Made by a program: the position numbers and the translations under genes. A stretch of DNA of 11,721 bases from an uncultured Oscillospiraceae bacterium. GTDB lineage: Bacteria; Bacillota; Clostridia; Oscillospirales; Oscillospiraceae. This document shows positions 1 to 6,322 of this stretch, one piece after another. Numbering within the stretch: the first letter of the stretch is position 1; each line of letters starts with the position of its first letter. Location of the stretch: positions 1-11,721 of the forward strand of contig CAJUAC010000074.1 in the NCBI GenBank assembly GCA_910583885.1, given 5' to 3'. The notes below the pieces were generated by a model that made no database searches, was not told the DNA's origin, and worked only from the letters and a program-made list of their open reading frames with translations.

Positions 1-1083
1 GGAGGCCAGGTAGGCGGGGTAGCCCTCTTCACCGGGCATTTCCTCCAGACGGCCGCTCATCTCACGCAGGGCCTCGGCCCAACGGGAGGTGGAGTCAGCG
101 ATAACGGCCACGGCATAGCCCATGTCGCGGAAGTACTCCGCGATGGTGATGCCGGTATAGACGGACGCCTCACGGGCGGCCACGGGCATATCGGAGGTGT
201 TGGCGATCAGCACCGTCCGCTTCATCAGGGACTCGCCGGTGCGGGGGTCCTGCAGCTCGGGGAATTCCCGCAGAACGTCGGTCATCTCGTTGCCGCGCTC
301 GCCGCAGCCGACGTAAATGACGATATCCACGTCAGACCACTTGGCCAGCTGGTGCTGGACCACGGTCTTACCGGAGCCGAAGGGGCCGGGGACGGCGGCG
401 GTGCCGCCCTTGGCGATGGGGAACATGGTGTCGATGATCCGCTGGCCGGACTGGAGGGGGGCCACCGGGTTATACTTGCGCTTGTAGGGGCGGCCCACAC
501 GGACGGGCCACTTCTGTACCATGGTCAGCTCCACGGTCTCGCCCTTGTCGGTCTTGACCTTGGCAATGACCTCATCGACGATATAATTGCCCGGCTTGAT
601 GGTCCAGGAGAGGGTGCCGCTGATGCCGTTAGGCACCATGATCTTGTGGAGCACGACCTCCGTCTCGGGGACTGTGCCCAGCACGTCGCCGCCCACAACC
701 CGCTCGCCCACCTTGGCCACGGGGGTGTATGCCCACTTCTTCTCACGGGAGAGGGCGGGGACCTCCACGCCGCGGGCCAGGTTGGAACCGATCTTCTTGA
801 CGATCTCCTCCAGCGGGCGCTGGATGCCGTCGTAAATGTTCTCAATGATGCCCGGCCCCAGCTCTACGCTCAGGGGCGCGCCGGTGCTTTCCACCTTCGC
901 GCCGGGACCCAGGCCGCTGGTCTCCTCGTAGACCTGGATGGAGGCCTGGTCGCCGGTCATGTTCAGGATCTCGCCGATCAGCCGCTGCTCGCCCACGCGG
1001 ACCACGTCCGCCATGTTGGCGTCAGCCAGGCCGTCGGCCACCACCAGCGGGCCGGAAACCTTGATGATTTTTCCTTGACTCAT
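1..1083 (-). CDS. ntpA: V-type ATP synthase catalytic subunit A, 3' end cut by window
   Basis: This is the catalytic nucleotide-binding subunit of the V/A-type ATPase head (also called atpA). It hydrolyses or makes ATP at the A-B interfaces. The 361 residues present start MSQGKIIKVSGPLVVADG, typical of the family. They include the long insert between the N-terminal barrel and the nucleotide fold that sets A subunits apart from B and from F-type beta. The P-loop GPFGSGKT is at residues 233-240. The GER motif follows, with the catalytic glutamate at 262 and arginine at 263. ADSTSRWAEALRE begins at 329. From memory these sit one residue after the E. hirae NtpA positions K238, E261 and R262. The ATG at 1083 has an AAGGAAGG ribosome binding site about 10 nt upstream. 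About 230 C-terminal residues lie outside the window. It is the last operon gene visible; B and D should follow. Confidence 0.97.
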   Translation of the reverse strand, partial: MSQGKIIKVSGPLVVADGLADANMADVVRVGEQRLIGEILNMTGDQASIQVYEETSGLGPGAKVESTGAPLSVELGPGIIENIYDGIQRPLEEIVKKIGSNLARGVEVPALSREKKWAYTPVAKVGERVVGGDVLGTVPETEVVLHKIMVPNGISGTLSWTIKPGNYIVDEVIAKVKTDKGETVELTMVQKWPVRVGRPYKRKYNPVAPLQSGQRIIDTMFPIAKGGTAAVPGPFGSGKTVVQHQLAKWSDVDIVIYVGCGERGNEMTDVLREFPELQDPRTGESLMKRTVLIANTSDMPVAAREASVYTGITIAEYFRDMGYAVAVIADSTSRWAEALREMSGRLEEMPGEEGYPAYLAS

Positions 1084-1203
1084 TCCTTCACTGCCTTCCT
1101 TTACAAAATTAAAGGACCATTGCGTATCCCGCGCGCGCTGCGCGGAAAGTCATTTGTTCTTGATGGGATGCCGGGGCGAATCCCACCCCGGCAGGGGGTA
1201 GGA
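1084..1203 (-). other. Intercistronic region F to A with two GC-rich hairpins
   Basis: This 120-nt gap is by far the longest inside the ATPase operon, where the other junctions overlap or are separated by 16-41 nt. It holds two inverted repeats. The first has 8-bp arms at 1186-1193 and 1169-1176 (TGCCGGGG with CCCCGGCA) and a 9-nt loop. The second has 6-bp arms at 1140-1145 and 1129-1134 (CCGCGC with GCGCGG) and a 5-nt loop. Neither is followed by a U-run on the minus strand, so a simple terminator is unlikely. They may act in RNA processing, mRNA stability or partial attenuation between the stalk and head genes. The structures are seen; the role is inferred. No open frame of note is present. 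Confidence 0.5.
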
Positions 1204-1530
1204 TTAACCGATATCCGCGCCGACGGCCCGCTCCACGGCACTTTGCAGTGCCTGGGCCCCCAGGCCCAGAGAGCCGGTCTTTCCGGGGATAAGGATTACC
1301 GCCGGTGTGACAGAGGTCTTATACTTGTCGATATCCGCGCGGAGCACAGATGCCAGCTGCTCCGTGATATAGATGATGGCGTACTCCGCCTGGGCGCCGG
1401 CGGACGGCCGGGCCAGCTGATGGAGGGTGTGGCGCGCCTGCTCGGCGTCCTCCACGAAATAGGTGTCCAGGCCCAGGGCCTTGAAGCCCATCACGCTGTC
1501 CCGGTCGCCTAAAACCGCGATCTTATACAT
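1204..1530 (-). CDS. ntpG: V-type ATP synthase subunit F
   Basis: This is the central-stalk subunit F (ntpG in the E. hirae naming, atpF elsewhere). It binds D in the rotor axle and modulates the catalytic cycle. The 108-residue product is the usual family size. It has the Rossmann-like pattern of F subunits: MYKIAVLGDRDSVMGFKALG at the N terminus, YAIIYITE near residue 50, and PAVILIPGKTGSLGLG near residues 76-91. The C terminus is AVERAVGADIG. An in-frame ATG further upstream would extend into the C gene and add arginine-rich out-of-frame sequence, so the ATG at 1530 is chosen. Only a weak GAGG lies before it. The start overlaps the end of subunit C by 8 nt (GTATAA shared with ATGTATAAG), which suggests translational coupling. 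Confidence 0.95.
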   Translation of the reverse strand: MYKIAVLGDRDSVMGFKALGLDTYFVEDAEQARHTLHQLARPSAGAQAEYAIIYITEQLASVLRADIDKYKTSVTPAVILIPGKTGSLGLGAQALQSAVERAVGADIG

Positions 1531-2521
1531 ACGCCTCACGCAGCCTTTCCCGGATGGTGTCCCCGCCGATGCCAGCCATGCGGCTGGACATGATGATGCG
1601 CACCGCCGTAAACTCGATCTCCTTGGCCACCAGGTAGCTGATGACCGCCTCCACGCCGAAGGGCACGCTCTTGGCACGGGCGGCCACAGCCGTCACCGCG
1701 TCGTCGCACGCCTTCTCAAAGGCCGTGAGGCTGCCGCCCTGGGCGGCGGCTGTCCCCAGCTCCGCCGCAGTACGCAGCTCCGTGGGACGGTAGAGCTCCT
1801 CCAGGCTGCCGGAGAGCGCGGCGGCCTGGACGCTGTCGGCCCGGATGGAGCCGCCCTCTACCAGGACCTTTTTGAGCAGGTCCGCGCCCTTCTTCATCCG
1901 CAGGGTGCGCACCGCGCCGCGCAGGTTGGCCGCGTCAATGGCCGCCTGGACATAGCGCACCAGGAAGTCGCTGCCAGTGGCGCGGGCGGCGGAGAGCATC
2001 TCCGCATAGTAGGCCCGGTCCAGCACAAAGTCGCTCAGCTGGGGGTCGCCGGTGGCGCTGAGCACCTCGCCCGCCTCCACAGCGGCCCGGCGCAGGAGCT
2101 CCGGCAGGGAGCCGTACTCCCCCTCCGTCACCGCCCGGCGCATCTCCTCCGCGCTTACCCGCCCGGCGTCCAGCAGCAGCCGCGTCCCGTCCACGCCTAC
2201 GGCGCGGGCCTTGAGCAGCGTCTTGAGGTTGTGATAGTCATACTTGACCTTGAACACATCCACCACCGCCTTGTCGGGGACGAACCGGTAGAGGTCCTGG
2301 AACAGCTTCTCCTGCTCCTGGGCCAGCACGGCGCTCAGCTCCTGGTCGTTCACAGAGGCCAGCTCGCCGTAGCCGATCTCCTGGAGCACCTTGGCCGCAT
2401 CCTCCGCCGTGGGCGCTTCAATCATGCGCTCCATGCGGGCGGCGGTGAGCAGGTCGCGCTCCCGGCTGTGCAGGTATGTGGAGATGAACAGATAGTCGGT
2501 ATCCTTCAATTTCTTTGCCAA
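1523..2521 (-). CDS. ntpC: V-type ATP synthase subunit C
   Basis: Subunit C (the d-type subunit) is a funnel-shaped protein that sits on the K ring and couples the central axle to it. The product is about 332 residues, soluble, alpha-helical and without membrane segments, as expected. It begins AKKLKDTDYLFISTYLHSR and contains ERMIEAPTAEDAAKVLQEIGY near residue 40, typical of bacterial C subunits. The reading frame is open back to an ATG at 2548, but that codon has no ribosome binding site. The site AAAGGAGG at 2528-2535 directly abuts an ATG at 2527. It lies an ideal 6 nt from a TTG at 2521, which would give the family-like N terminus M-AKKLKDTDY. I therefore prefer the TTG; the 2527 ATG is the alternative. 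The 3' end overlaps subunit F by 8 nt. Confidence 0.93.
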   Translation of the reverse strand: MAKKLKDTDYLFISTYLHSRERDLLTAARMERMIEAPTAEDAAKVLQEIGYGELASVNDQELSAVLAQEQEKLFQDLYRFVPDKAVVDVFKVKYDYHNLKTLLKARAVGVDGTRLLLDAGRVSAEEMRRAVTEGEYGSLPELLRRAAVEAGEVLSATGDPQLSDFVLDRAYYAEMLSAARATGSDFLVRYVQAAIDAANLRGAVRTLRMKKGADLLKKVLVEGGSIRADSVQAAALSGSLEELYRPTELRTAAELGTAAAQGGSLTAFEKACDDAVTAVAARAKSVPFGVEAVISYLVAKEIEFTAVRIIMSSRMAGIGGDTIRERLREAYV

Positions 2522-2527
2522 AGCCAT

Positions 2528-2535
2528 CCTCCTTT
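2528..2535 (-). promoter_or_regulatory. Ribosome binding site deciding the start of subunit C
   Basis: AAAGGAGG on the minus strand. It touches the ATG at 2527 with no spacer, which is too close for efficient initiation. It is 6 nt from the TTG at 2521, a normal distance. It lies downstream of the ATG at 2548, so it cannot serve that codon. Confidence 0.6.
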
Positions 2536-2562
2536 CTTGCGATTGCATGTATTGGATTGGCT

Positions 2563-3237
2563 TTATGCGAAGAGGATTGCGGCAATCTCCGCCGCCATAT
2601 CCTCGCGGAGGACGCGCAGCTCCGTCTCAAAGGCGCAGTTGACCTCCACATTGCCGTCGCGCAGGGTCAGGCCGCCCTCCATCTCCCGGGTCTCGTCGGA
2701 CAGGGTGAGGGAGGCTGTGCCCTGGAGCAGGGCCGCCGCGCCGGTAACTACCTTGGAGAGCAGGCCCTTGCCCTTGCCGCCTTTGGCGGGGGCCTCCGCC
2801 GCACCGGCCAGCAGAGCGTTGGCCTTGCTGACCACCTGGGCGCCTACGCGCTTGTGGTCCTTGGCGTTGAGCAGGATCTCCTCGTGCCCCGTCTTGGCCG
2901 CCCGGACCGCCATGCGGGCCAGCAGGTCCGCGTACTTGTCGTCGGGCAGGGCGAGCAGCTGCTTCTGGGCGCTGGCGAAGGCCTCGTCCAGGCACGCCTG
3001 CTTGGCTGCCAGCATCCGCTTCTTCGCCTCCATATGGGCGGCGCTCTCCAGGCGCTCGGCCTGGCGCTTGGCGGCCTCGCGGCCCGCCTCAGCGGCGGCC
3101 TTGGCCTCCTCCTCCGCCTGGGCCTTGAACTGCTGGCGGACGGCCTCAGCCTTCTCCTCCGCCTCCCGCAGGAGCCCACGTACCTCGGATTTGGTGTCGG
3201 TCTCGATGCGCGCGGTGATTTTTTCGATTCCGTTCAT
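2563..3237 (-). CDS. ntpE: V-type ATP synthase subunit E (peripheral stalk)
   Basis: Subunit E pairs with the small H/G subunit to form the peripheral stalks holding the A3B3 head against the membrane motor. The 224-residue product has the two-part layout of the family. A long charged, Ala/Glu/Lys-rich coiled coil spans about residues 1-95. A globular C-terminal domain carries the signatures ILLNAKDHKRVG (121-132), LTLSDETREMEGGLTLRDGN (177-196) and VEVNCAFE (197-204). It is longer than the roughly 195-200 residues usual in bacteria. The extra sequence is a Lys/Gly/Ala-rich stretch at about 144-176, including KGGKGKG at 152-158. The ATG at 3237 has AAGGGG about 8 nt upstream. A 28-nt gap separates it from K, and about 41 nt lie before C. 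Confidence 0.95.
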   Translation of the reverse strand: MNGIEKITARIETDTKSEVRGLLREAEEKAEAVRQQFKAQAEEEAKAAAEAGREAAKRQAERLESAAHMEAKKRMLAAKQACLDEAFASAQKQLLALPDDKYADLLARMAVRAAKTGHEEILLNAKDHKRVGAQVVSKANALLAGAAEAPAKGGKGKGLLSKVVTGAAALLQGTASLTLSDETREMEGGLTLRDGNVEVNCAFETELRVLREDMAAEIAAILFA

Positions 3238-3265
3238 ATCGAATCCCCTTTTCTTCGTGGGATAA

Positions 3266-3757
3266 TCAGAGCTGGAGCAGCATCAGCATGGAAGCCAGCA
3301 GAGAAAGGATGGCGTAGAACTCAACGATACCGCAGAGGATCAGGCCCTTGGACCAGTCGTCGGGCTTCTTGGCCAGGATGTTGATGGAGCCGGCAGCCAC
3401 GCGGCCCTGGGCAATGGCGGAGAGCAGGCCGCCGATGGCCATGGGCATACAAGCGGCGAAGAACTGCAGGCCGGTCTGCACGGTCATGGAGCCAGCCACA
3501 GCGGCGGCGTTGCCCATGAAGTTCATGCGGATGAGGGCGAAGAACCAGACGACCATGCCGTACAGGCCCTGGGTACCGGGGAGCAGCTGGAGCACCATGA
3601 CCTTACCGGACTTGGAGGGGTCCTCGCACAGCAGGCCGGTACCAGCCTCGCCGGCGATGCCGGTGCCCTTCGCGGAGCCAACGCAGCTCAGACCAACCGC
3701 CAGACCGGAGCCCAGCAGAGCCAGTGCCAGGCCGCCAAAAGATTCCAGAAAACTCAT
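3266..3757 (-). CDS. ntpK: V-type ATP synthase subunit K (proteolipid ring)
   Basis: This is the membrane rotor subunit that carries the transported cation. The 163-residue protein is a fused double hairpin with four hydrophobic segments, at about 7-29, 53-76, 88-112 and 136-161. Only the second hairpin has the carboxylate, E146 (GIVEFYAILS). The first hairpin has LPGTQGLYG instead. The five Na+ ligand positions of E. hirae NtpK (L61, T64, Q65, Q110, E139) align here with L59, T62, Q63, Q117 and E146. Y66 also matches the adjacent tyrosine. This supports Na+ rather than H+ transport; the residues are seen, the ion is inferred. The ATG at 3757 has a strong AGGAGG site 8 nt upstream, fitting the high copy number needed for the ring. 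A 16-nt gap follows subunit I. Confidence 0.97.
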   Translation of the reverse strand: MSFLESFGGLALALLGSGLAVGLSCVGSAKGTGIAGEAGTGLLCEDPSKSGKVMVLQLLPGTQGLYGMVVWFFALIRMNFMGNAAAVAGSMTVQTGLQFFAACMPMAIGGLLSAIAQGRVAAGSINILAKKPDDWSKGLILCGIVEFYAILSLLASMLMLLQL

Positions 3758-3773
3758 GATAATTTCCTCCTCA

Positions 3774-5714
3774 TTATTTCTCGATGTCTACAAATTTTGT
3801 GTTGATATTCAAGGGACGGAAGGGCTTGCCGCCGTCCTCATAGAACCGTCCGAAGAACTCCAGGCACTGCAAGCGCATATCGTGGACGAAGCAGCCCAGG
3901 ATGTTCAGCGCGAAGTTCAGGGCGTTGCCGATCATGGCGATGATAAGGAAGGTGATGACGTTGCCGGTGATTGCGCCCAGCTTGTTGAACACCTGGGCCA
4001 CCACCGCGCCGGCCAGCATCAGGGCCATGAGGCGGGAGTAGGACATGATATCGCTGAAATAGCCGGTAATTCCGTTGTAGAGGGCGCCGAAGATGCCGGT
4101 GATCTTCCCGAGGATGCCCTCCTTGCCGTAGCCTTGGGTGATAATGAGCACCACCAGGGCCGCAATGAGGGCCCACTTCACCTGGTTGAGGGCAAAGCCC
4201 ACGCCGGCCAGGATGAAGACAAGGAACCACGCGCCCTCGCTGCACAGGGCGGCCATGGTCTCGCCCCGCTTGATCTGCTTGTACATGCTCACACCCATGC
4301 CGGTGAAAATCTGGATTACACCCAGCACCAGGGAGCCGACCAGCACCATCAATGCGTCGTCCAGGGGGGAGAACAGTGCCGGCAGCTGGAAGGTGCTGTC
4401 GGGGTTGAACAGCAGCATCAGCTGGGGGATCAGGTCGCCGAAGAAGCCGCCGGTGAGCGCGCCCCAGATGAAGGTACTCACGCCGCACAGGCCCATCAGG
4501 GGGATCATGTAACGCATCGTCGCCCCGTTGGGCTTTGCCTTTTTCATAATGACCAGGGAGAGGATCATCATAATCAGCCCGTAGCCCATGTCCGCCATCA
4601 TCATGCCGTAGAAGAGGATGAAGAACGGGGCCATCAGCGGGTTGGGATCCACGGAGCCGTAGGCCGGGAGGGAGTACATGTCCGTGACCATGTTCATGGG
4701 GCGGACCAGCTTGCCGTTGCGCAGCTCCACGGGTACCTCGGGGTAATCTGCCTCCTCCGGCTCGGTGAGCTCGTAGGCGCAGTCAAACTTCCCAAGGGCC
4801 TGCTCCAGGGCCGGGATCTCCGGCACGGAGGCCCAGCCGTCCAGATAGATGATGGAGCCGCCGGCGAGCAGCCGCTCCTTGGCGCTCTCCGTGGCAATGA
4901 CCTGCTCCATCCGGTCCATGCCGGTTTTCAGCTCATCCCGGCAGGAGCCCATCTTCTGGATGGCGGAAATCTCCTTCTCCCGCTCCCCGGCAATCTGGCG
5001 CAGCTCCTGGTCCAGCGCACGGATATTCCCCGCAGCAGTGCCGGTCAAATCCTTGAGCTGGGCGAAGCTGAAGCCAAAGGTGCGCAGCGCGTCCAGTGCC
5101 TCCTGGCGGCAGGAGCGGTGGACCAGGACCTCCAGGTACTTCTGCTCCCGGTCAGCGGACAGCTCCCGCACGTCCGCCGCGCCGGCGGCCTCCGCCAGAG
5201 CCCCCGCCAGGGCGTTGAAGTCCACGGTACTGGGGACCGTGCCCAGCAGGAAATCCACATAAGCCGTGCCCTTCACATCCAGGGGCACGTCGCAGGCCGA
5301 CCACGGGGCCAGCGCGGCCTGGTCGGCACGCACACGGGTCTCCCGGGCGTTGAGCTGGCCGATGGCGCGGGCGTGGCCGTTGATCTGCTCCGCCTTGCCC
5401 AAAGCTGCCGCGCGGGCCTTCCCATCCAGCAGCTCGGACTCCCGCATCCGCGCCCTCTGCGCAAACAAGCTCCCCTTCTGGGGAGCGTACTGGCCCAAGG
5501 CCTCCAGGGCGCGCTGCAGCTCCGTCAGGCCGTTTTTAGCCTCTGCCAGGGCGGAGGCCTCCTGGTGCAGCAGTGCGGCGTAGGACTCGTCGGCCAGATA
5601 CTCCGTCGGTTCCCGGAGCTCCACACAGCCTACATGAAGCAGACTCGACAGCAGCGCGTCCCTGTCCTTAGCGAGAGCGATGAGCCGGATCCGTTTCATT
5701 TTGACAATGGCCAT
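3774..5714 (-). CDS. ntpI: V-type ATP synthase subunit I (membrane stator)
   Basis: Subunit I (the a-type subunit) forms the ion half-channels beside the K ring. The 646-residue protein has a soluble, partly coiled-coil N-terminal half (about 1-340) that contacts the peripheral stalks. A C-terminal half of about seven to eight membrane segments follows, at roughly 355-610. The essential rotor-facing arginine is visible as R561 in SYSRLMALMLAG. It corresponds to yeast Vph1 R735 and to R573 of E. hirae NtpI as I recall it. The C-terminal FGRFYEDGGKPFRPL (about 621-635) is a family hallmark. The N terminus MAIVKMKRIRLIAL is the normal one. Its ATG overlaps the stop of the upstream H subunit gene by one base (TAATG), indicating translational coupling. 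Confidence 0.97.
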   Translation of the reverse strand: MAIVKMKRIRLIALAKDRDALLSSLLHVGCVELREPTEYLADESYAALLHQEASALAEAKNGLTELQRALEALGQYAPQKGSLFAQRARMRESELLDGKARAAALGKAEQINGHARAIGQLNARETRVRADQAALAPWSACDVPLDVKGTAYVDFLLGTVPSTVDFNALAGALAEAAGAADVRELSADREQKYLEVLVHRSCRQEALDALRTFGFSFAQLKDLTGTAAGNIRALDQELRQIAGEREKEISAIQKMGSCRDELKTGMDRMEQVIATESAKERLLAGGSIIYLDGWASVPEIPALEQALGKFDCAYELTEPEEADYPEVPVELRNGKLVRPMNMVTDMYSLPAYGSVDPNPLMAPFFILFYGMMMADMGYGLIMMILSLVIMKKAKPNGATMRYMIPLMGLCGVSTFIWGALTGGFFGDLIPQLMLLFNPDSTFQLPALFSPLDDALMVLVGSLVLGVIQIFTGMGVSMYKQIKRGETMAALCSEGAWFLVFILAGVGFALNQVKWALIAALVVLIITQGYGKEGILGKITGIFGALYNGITGYFSDIMSYSRLMALMLAGAVVAQVFNKLGAITGNVITFLIIAMIGNALNFALNILGCFVHDMRLQCLEFFGRFYEDGGKPFRPLNINTKFVDIEK

Positions 5715-6028
5715 TAACTCTCTACCACCCTTCCTAAGATCGCCTGCGCCGCTTTGTCCATGCGCGTGCGCGCGTCCTTCTTGAGCTTTTCGCAGTCTTT
5801 CTCTGCCTGGGCCAGGATTTCCTTCCGCCGCTCCTCCGCCTGGCCCTCCGCCTGCTTCATGGCGGCAGCGGCAGCGGCGGCAGCCTTCTCCTTGCCCTGC
5901 TGCAAAAGGGCGCGGCCTTCCCGTTCGGCGTCAGCAACCAGCTTCTGCGCCTGGGCCTTTGCGTCGGCCTTGGAACGTTCCATGCCTTCTTCCACCGCAC
6001 GGATTTTGCTGATGGCTTCCAGTGACAT
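5714..6028 (-). CDS. ntpF: V-type ATP synthase subunit H/G-type (peripheral stalk)
   Basis: This small coiled-coil subunit partners subunit E in the peripheral stalk (ntpF in E. hirae; annotated as subunit H or G elsewhere). The 104-residue product starts MSLEAISKIRAVEEGMERSK. It is almost entirely helical, rich in Ala, Glu, Lys and Arg, with no membrane segment. There is a run of eight alanines near residues 50-57. It ends in the MDKAAQAILGRVVES style typical of E/H stalk proteins. An upstream in-frame ATG exists at 6262. That extension would cross the promoter and leader and is not family-like, so 6028 is used, with AAGGGG about 7-8 nt before it. It is the first gene of the operon, and its stop overlaps the start of I by one base. 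Confidence 0.92.
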   Translation of the reverse strand: MSLEAISKIRAVEEGMERSKADAKAQAQKLVADAEREGRALLQQGKEKAAAAAAAAMKQAEGQAEERRKEILAQAEKDCEKLKKDARTRMDKAAQAILGRVVES

Positions 6029-6055
6029 TCTCTCACCCCTTTTCACGTTATTATT

Positions 6056-6084
6056 CCCCGCCCGGGCCTGCCGGGCATATGGGG
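6056..6084 (-). promoter_or_regulatory. Stable hairpin in the leader of the ATPase operon
   Basis: The stem is GCCCGG (6060-6065) with CCGGGC (6071-6076) around a 5-nt loop. It is extended by CCCC (6056-6059) with GGGG (6081-6084) across a 4-nt ATAT bulge. It lies 28 nt before the first start codon of the operon, between the promoter and the ribosome binding site. Smaller hairpins TTGCT/AGCAA (6107-6119) and CAGCA/TGCTG (6098-6112) overlap each other near the predicted 5' end of the RNA. The pairing is seen; a regulatory role is inferred. I do not recognise a known riboswitch class. Confidence 0.45.
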
Positions 6085-6130
6085 TTCGCAGCCTGCACAG
6101 CAGATTTTGCTGATAGCAAGTGCGCATATC

Positions 6131-6160
6131 ATTATAGCATATTTCTCCTACGCATACCAG
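6131..6160 (-). promoter_or_regulatory. Extended -10 promoter of the V-type ATPase operon
   Basis: On the minus strand there is a perfect TATAAT (6131-6136) preceded by TGC (6137-6139), an extended -10 element. The -35 match is weak: CTGGTA at 6155-6160 with an 18-bp spacer. An A-tract, CTAAAAAAATA, lies just upstream. Transcription should begin near 6124, giving a leader of about 95 nt before the H subunit. The region is clearly more AT-rich than its surroundings. Confidence 0.7.
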
Positions 6161-6176
6161 TATTTTTTTAGCAGAT

Positions 6177-6204
6177 TTGGCGGTTTTTACATATCCCATA
6201 AAAT
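6177..6204 (+). promoter_or_regulatory. Possible divergent plus-strand promoter
   Basis: TTGGCG (6177-6182) and TAAAAT (6199-6204) are 16 bp apart on the plus strand. They match the sigma-A consensus at four and five of six positions. Transcription would start near 6211 and cross the long palindrome, then run antisense to the small gene. No plus-strand gene is seen downstream. In AT-rich sequence a chance match is quite possible. Confidence 0.25.
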
Positions 6205-6247
6205 GGTGCGCCCACCCGGCTTCTCTTTGTCGCTTTTGTCCACTCCA

Positions 6248-6319
6248 CCCCTCCCACAGCATGGCAGCCCCCCTTGCAACACCAGGTGTATTGCAAGGGG
6301 GGCTGCCAACCGGGAGGGG
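6248..6319. repeat. 72-nt palindromic element between small gene and ATPase promoter
   Basis: A perfect 17-bp inverted repeat (arms 6263-6279 and 6291-6307, beginning GGCAGCCCCCC) surrounds an 11-nt loop. The loop centre is itself palindromic (ACACCAGGTGT, 6279-6289). Outside it, CCCCTCCC (6248-6255) pairs with GGGAGGGG (6312-6319). The right edge is 3 bp from the stop codon of the small gene, so it may end that transcript. However, neither strand has a U-rich tail. It could equally be a dispersed palindromic repeat of the REP type, which one window cannot show. The stretch 6029-6322 otherwise holds only the ATPase promoter and leader. Confidence 0.6.
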
Positions 6320-6322
6320 CCT

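Noticed and set aside
1164..1193. A pseudoknot from the two overlapping stems in the F-A gap
   Set aside because: The connecting loops would be 0, 3 and about 0 nt, too short to span an 8-bp stem. The stems can only be alternatives to each other.
1463..3265. A 600-codon plus-strand open frame over subunits C and E
   Set aside because: It is antisense to well-recognised ATPase genes. The translation is rich in Ala, Arg, Leu and Ser without any family motif, as expected for a GC-rich shadow frame.
3348..5717. A 789-codon plus-strand open frame opposite subunit I and part of K
   Set aside because: It mirrors the conserved subunit I gene and gives His/Gln/Gly-rich, low-meaning protein. It is long only because stop codons are rare in GC-rich antisense frames.
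6099..6178. Direct repeat AGCAGATTT at 6099-6107 and 6170-6178
   Set aside because: Nine bases repeated once around the ATPase promoter is too little to support an operator or attachment site.
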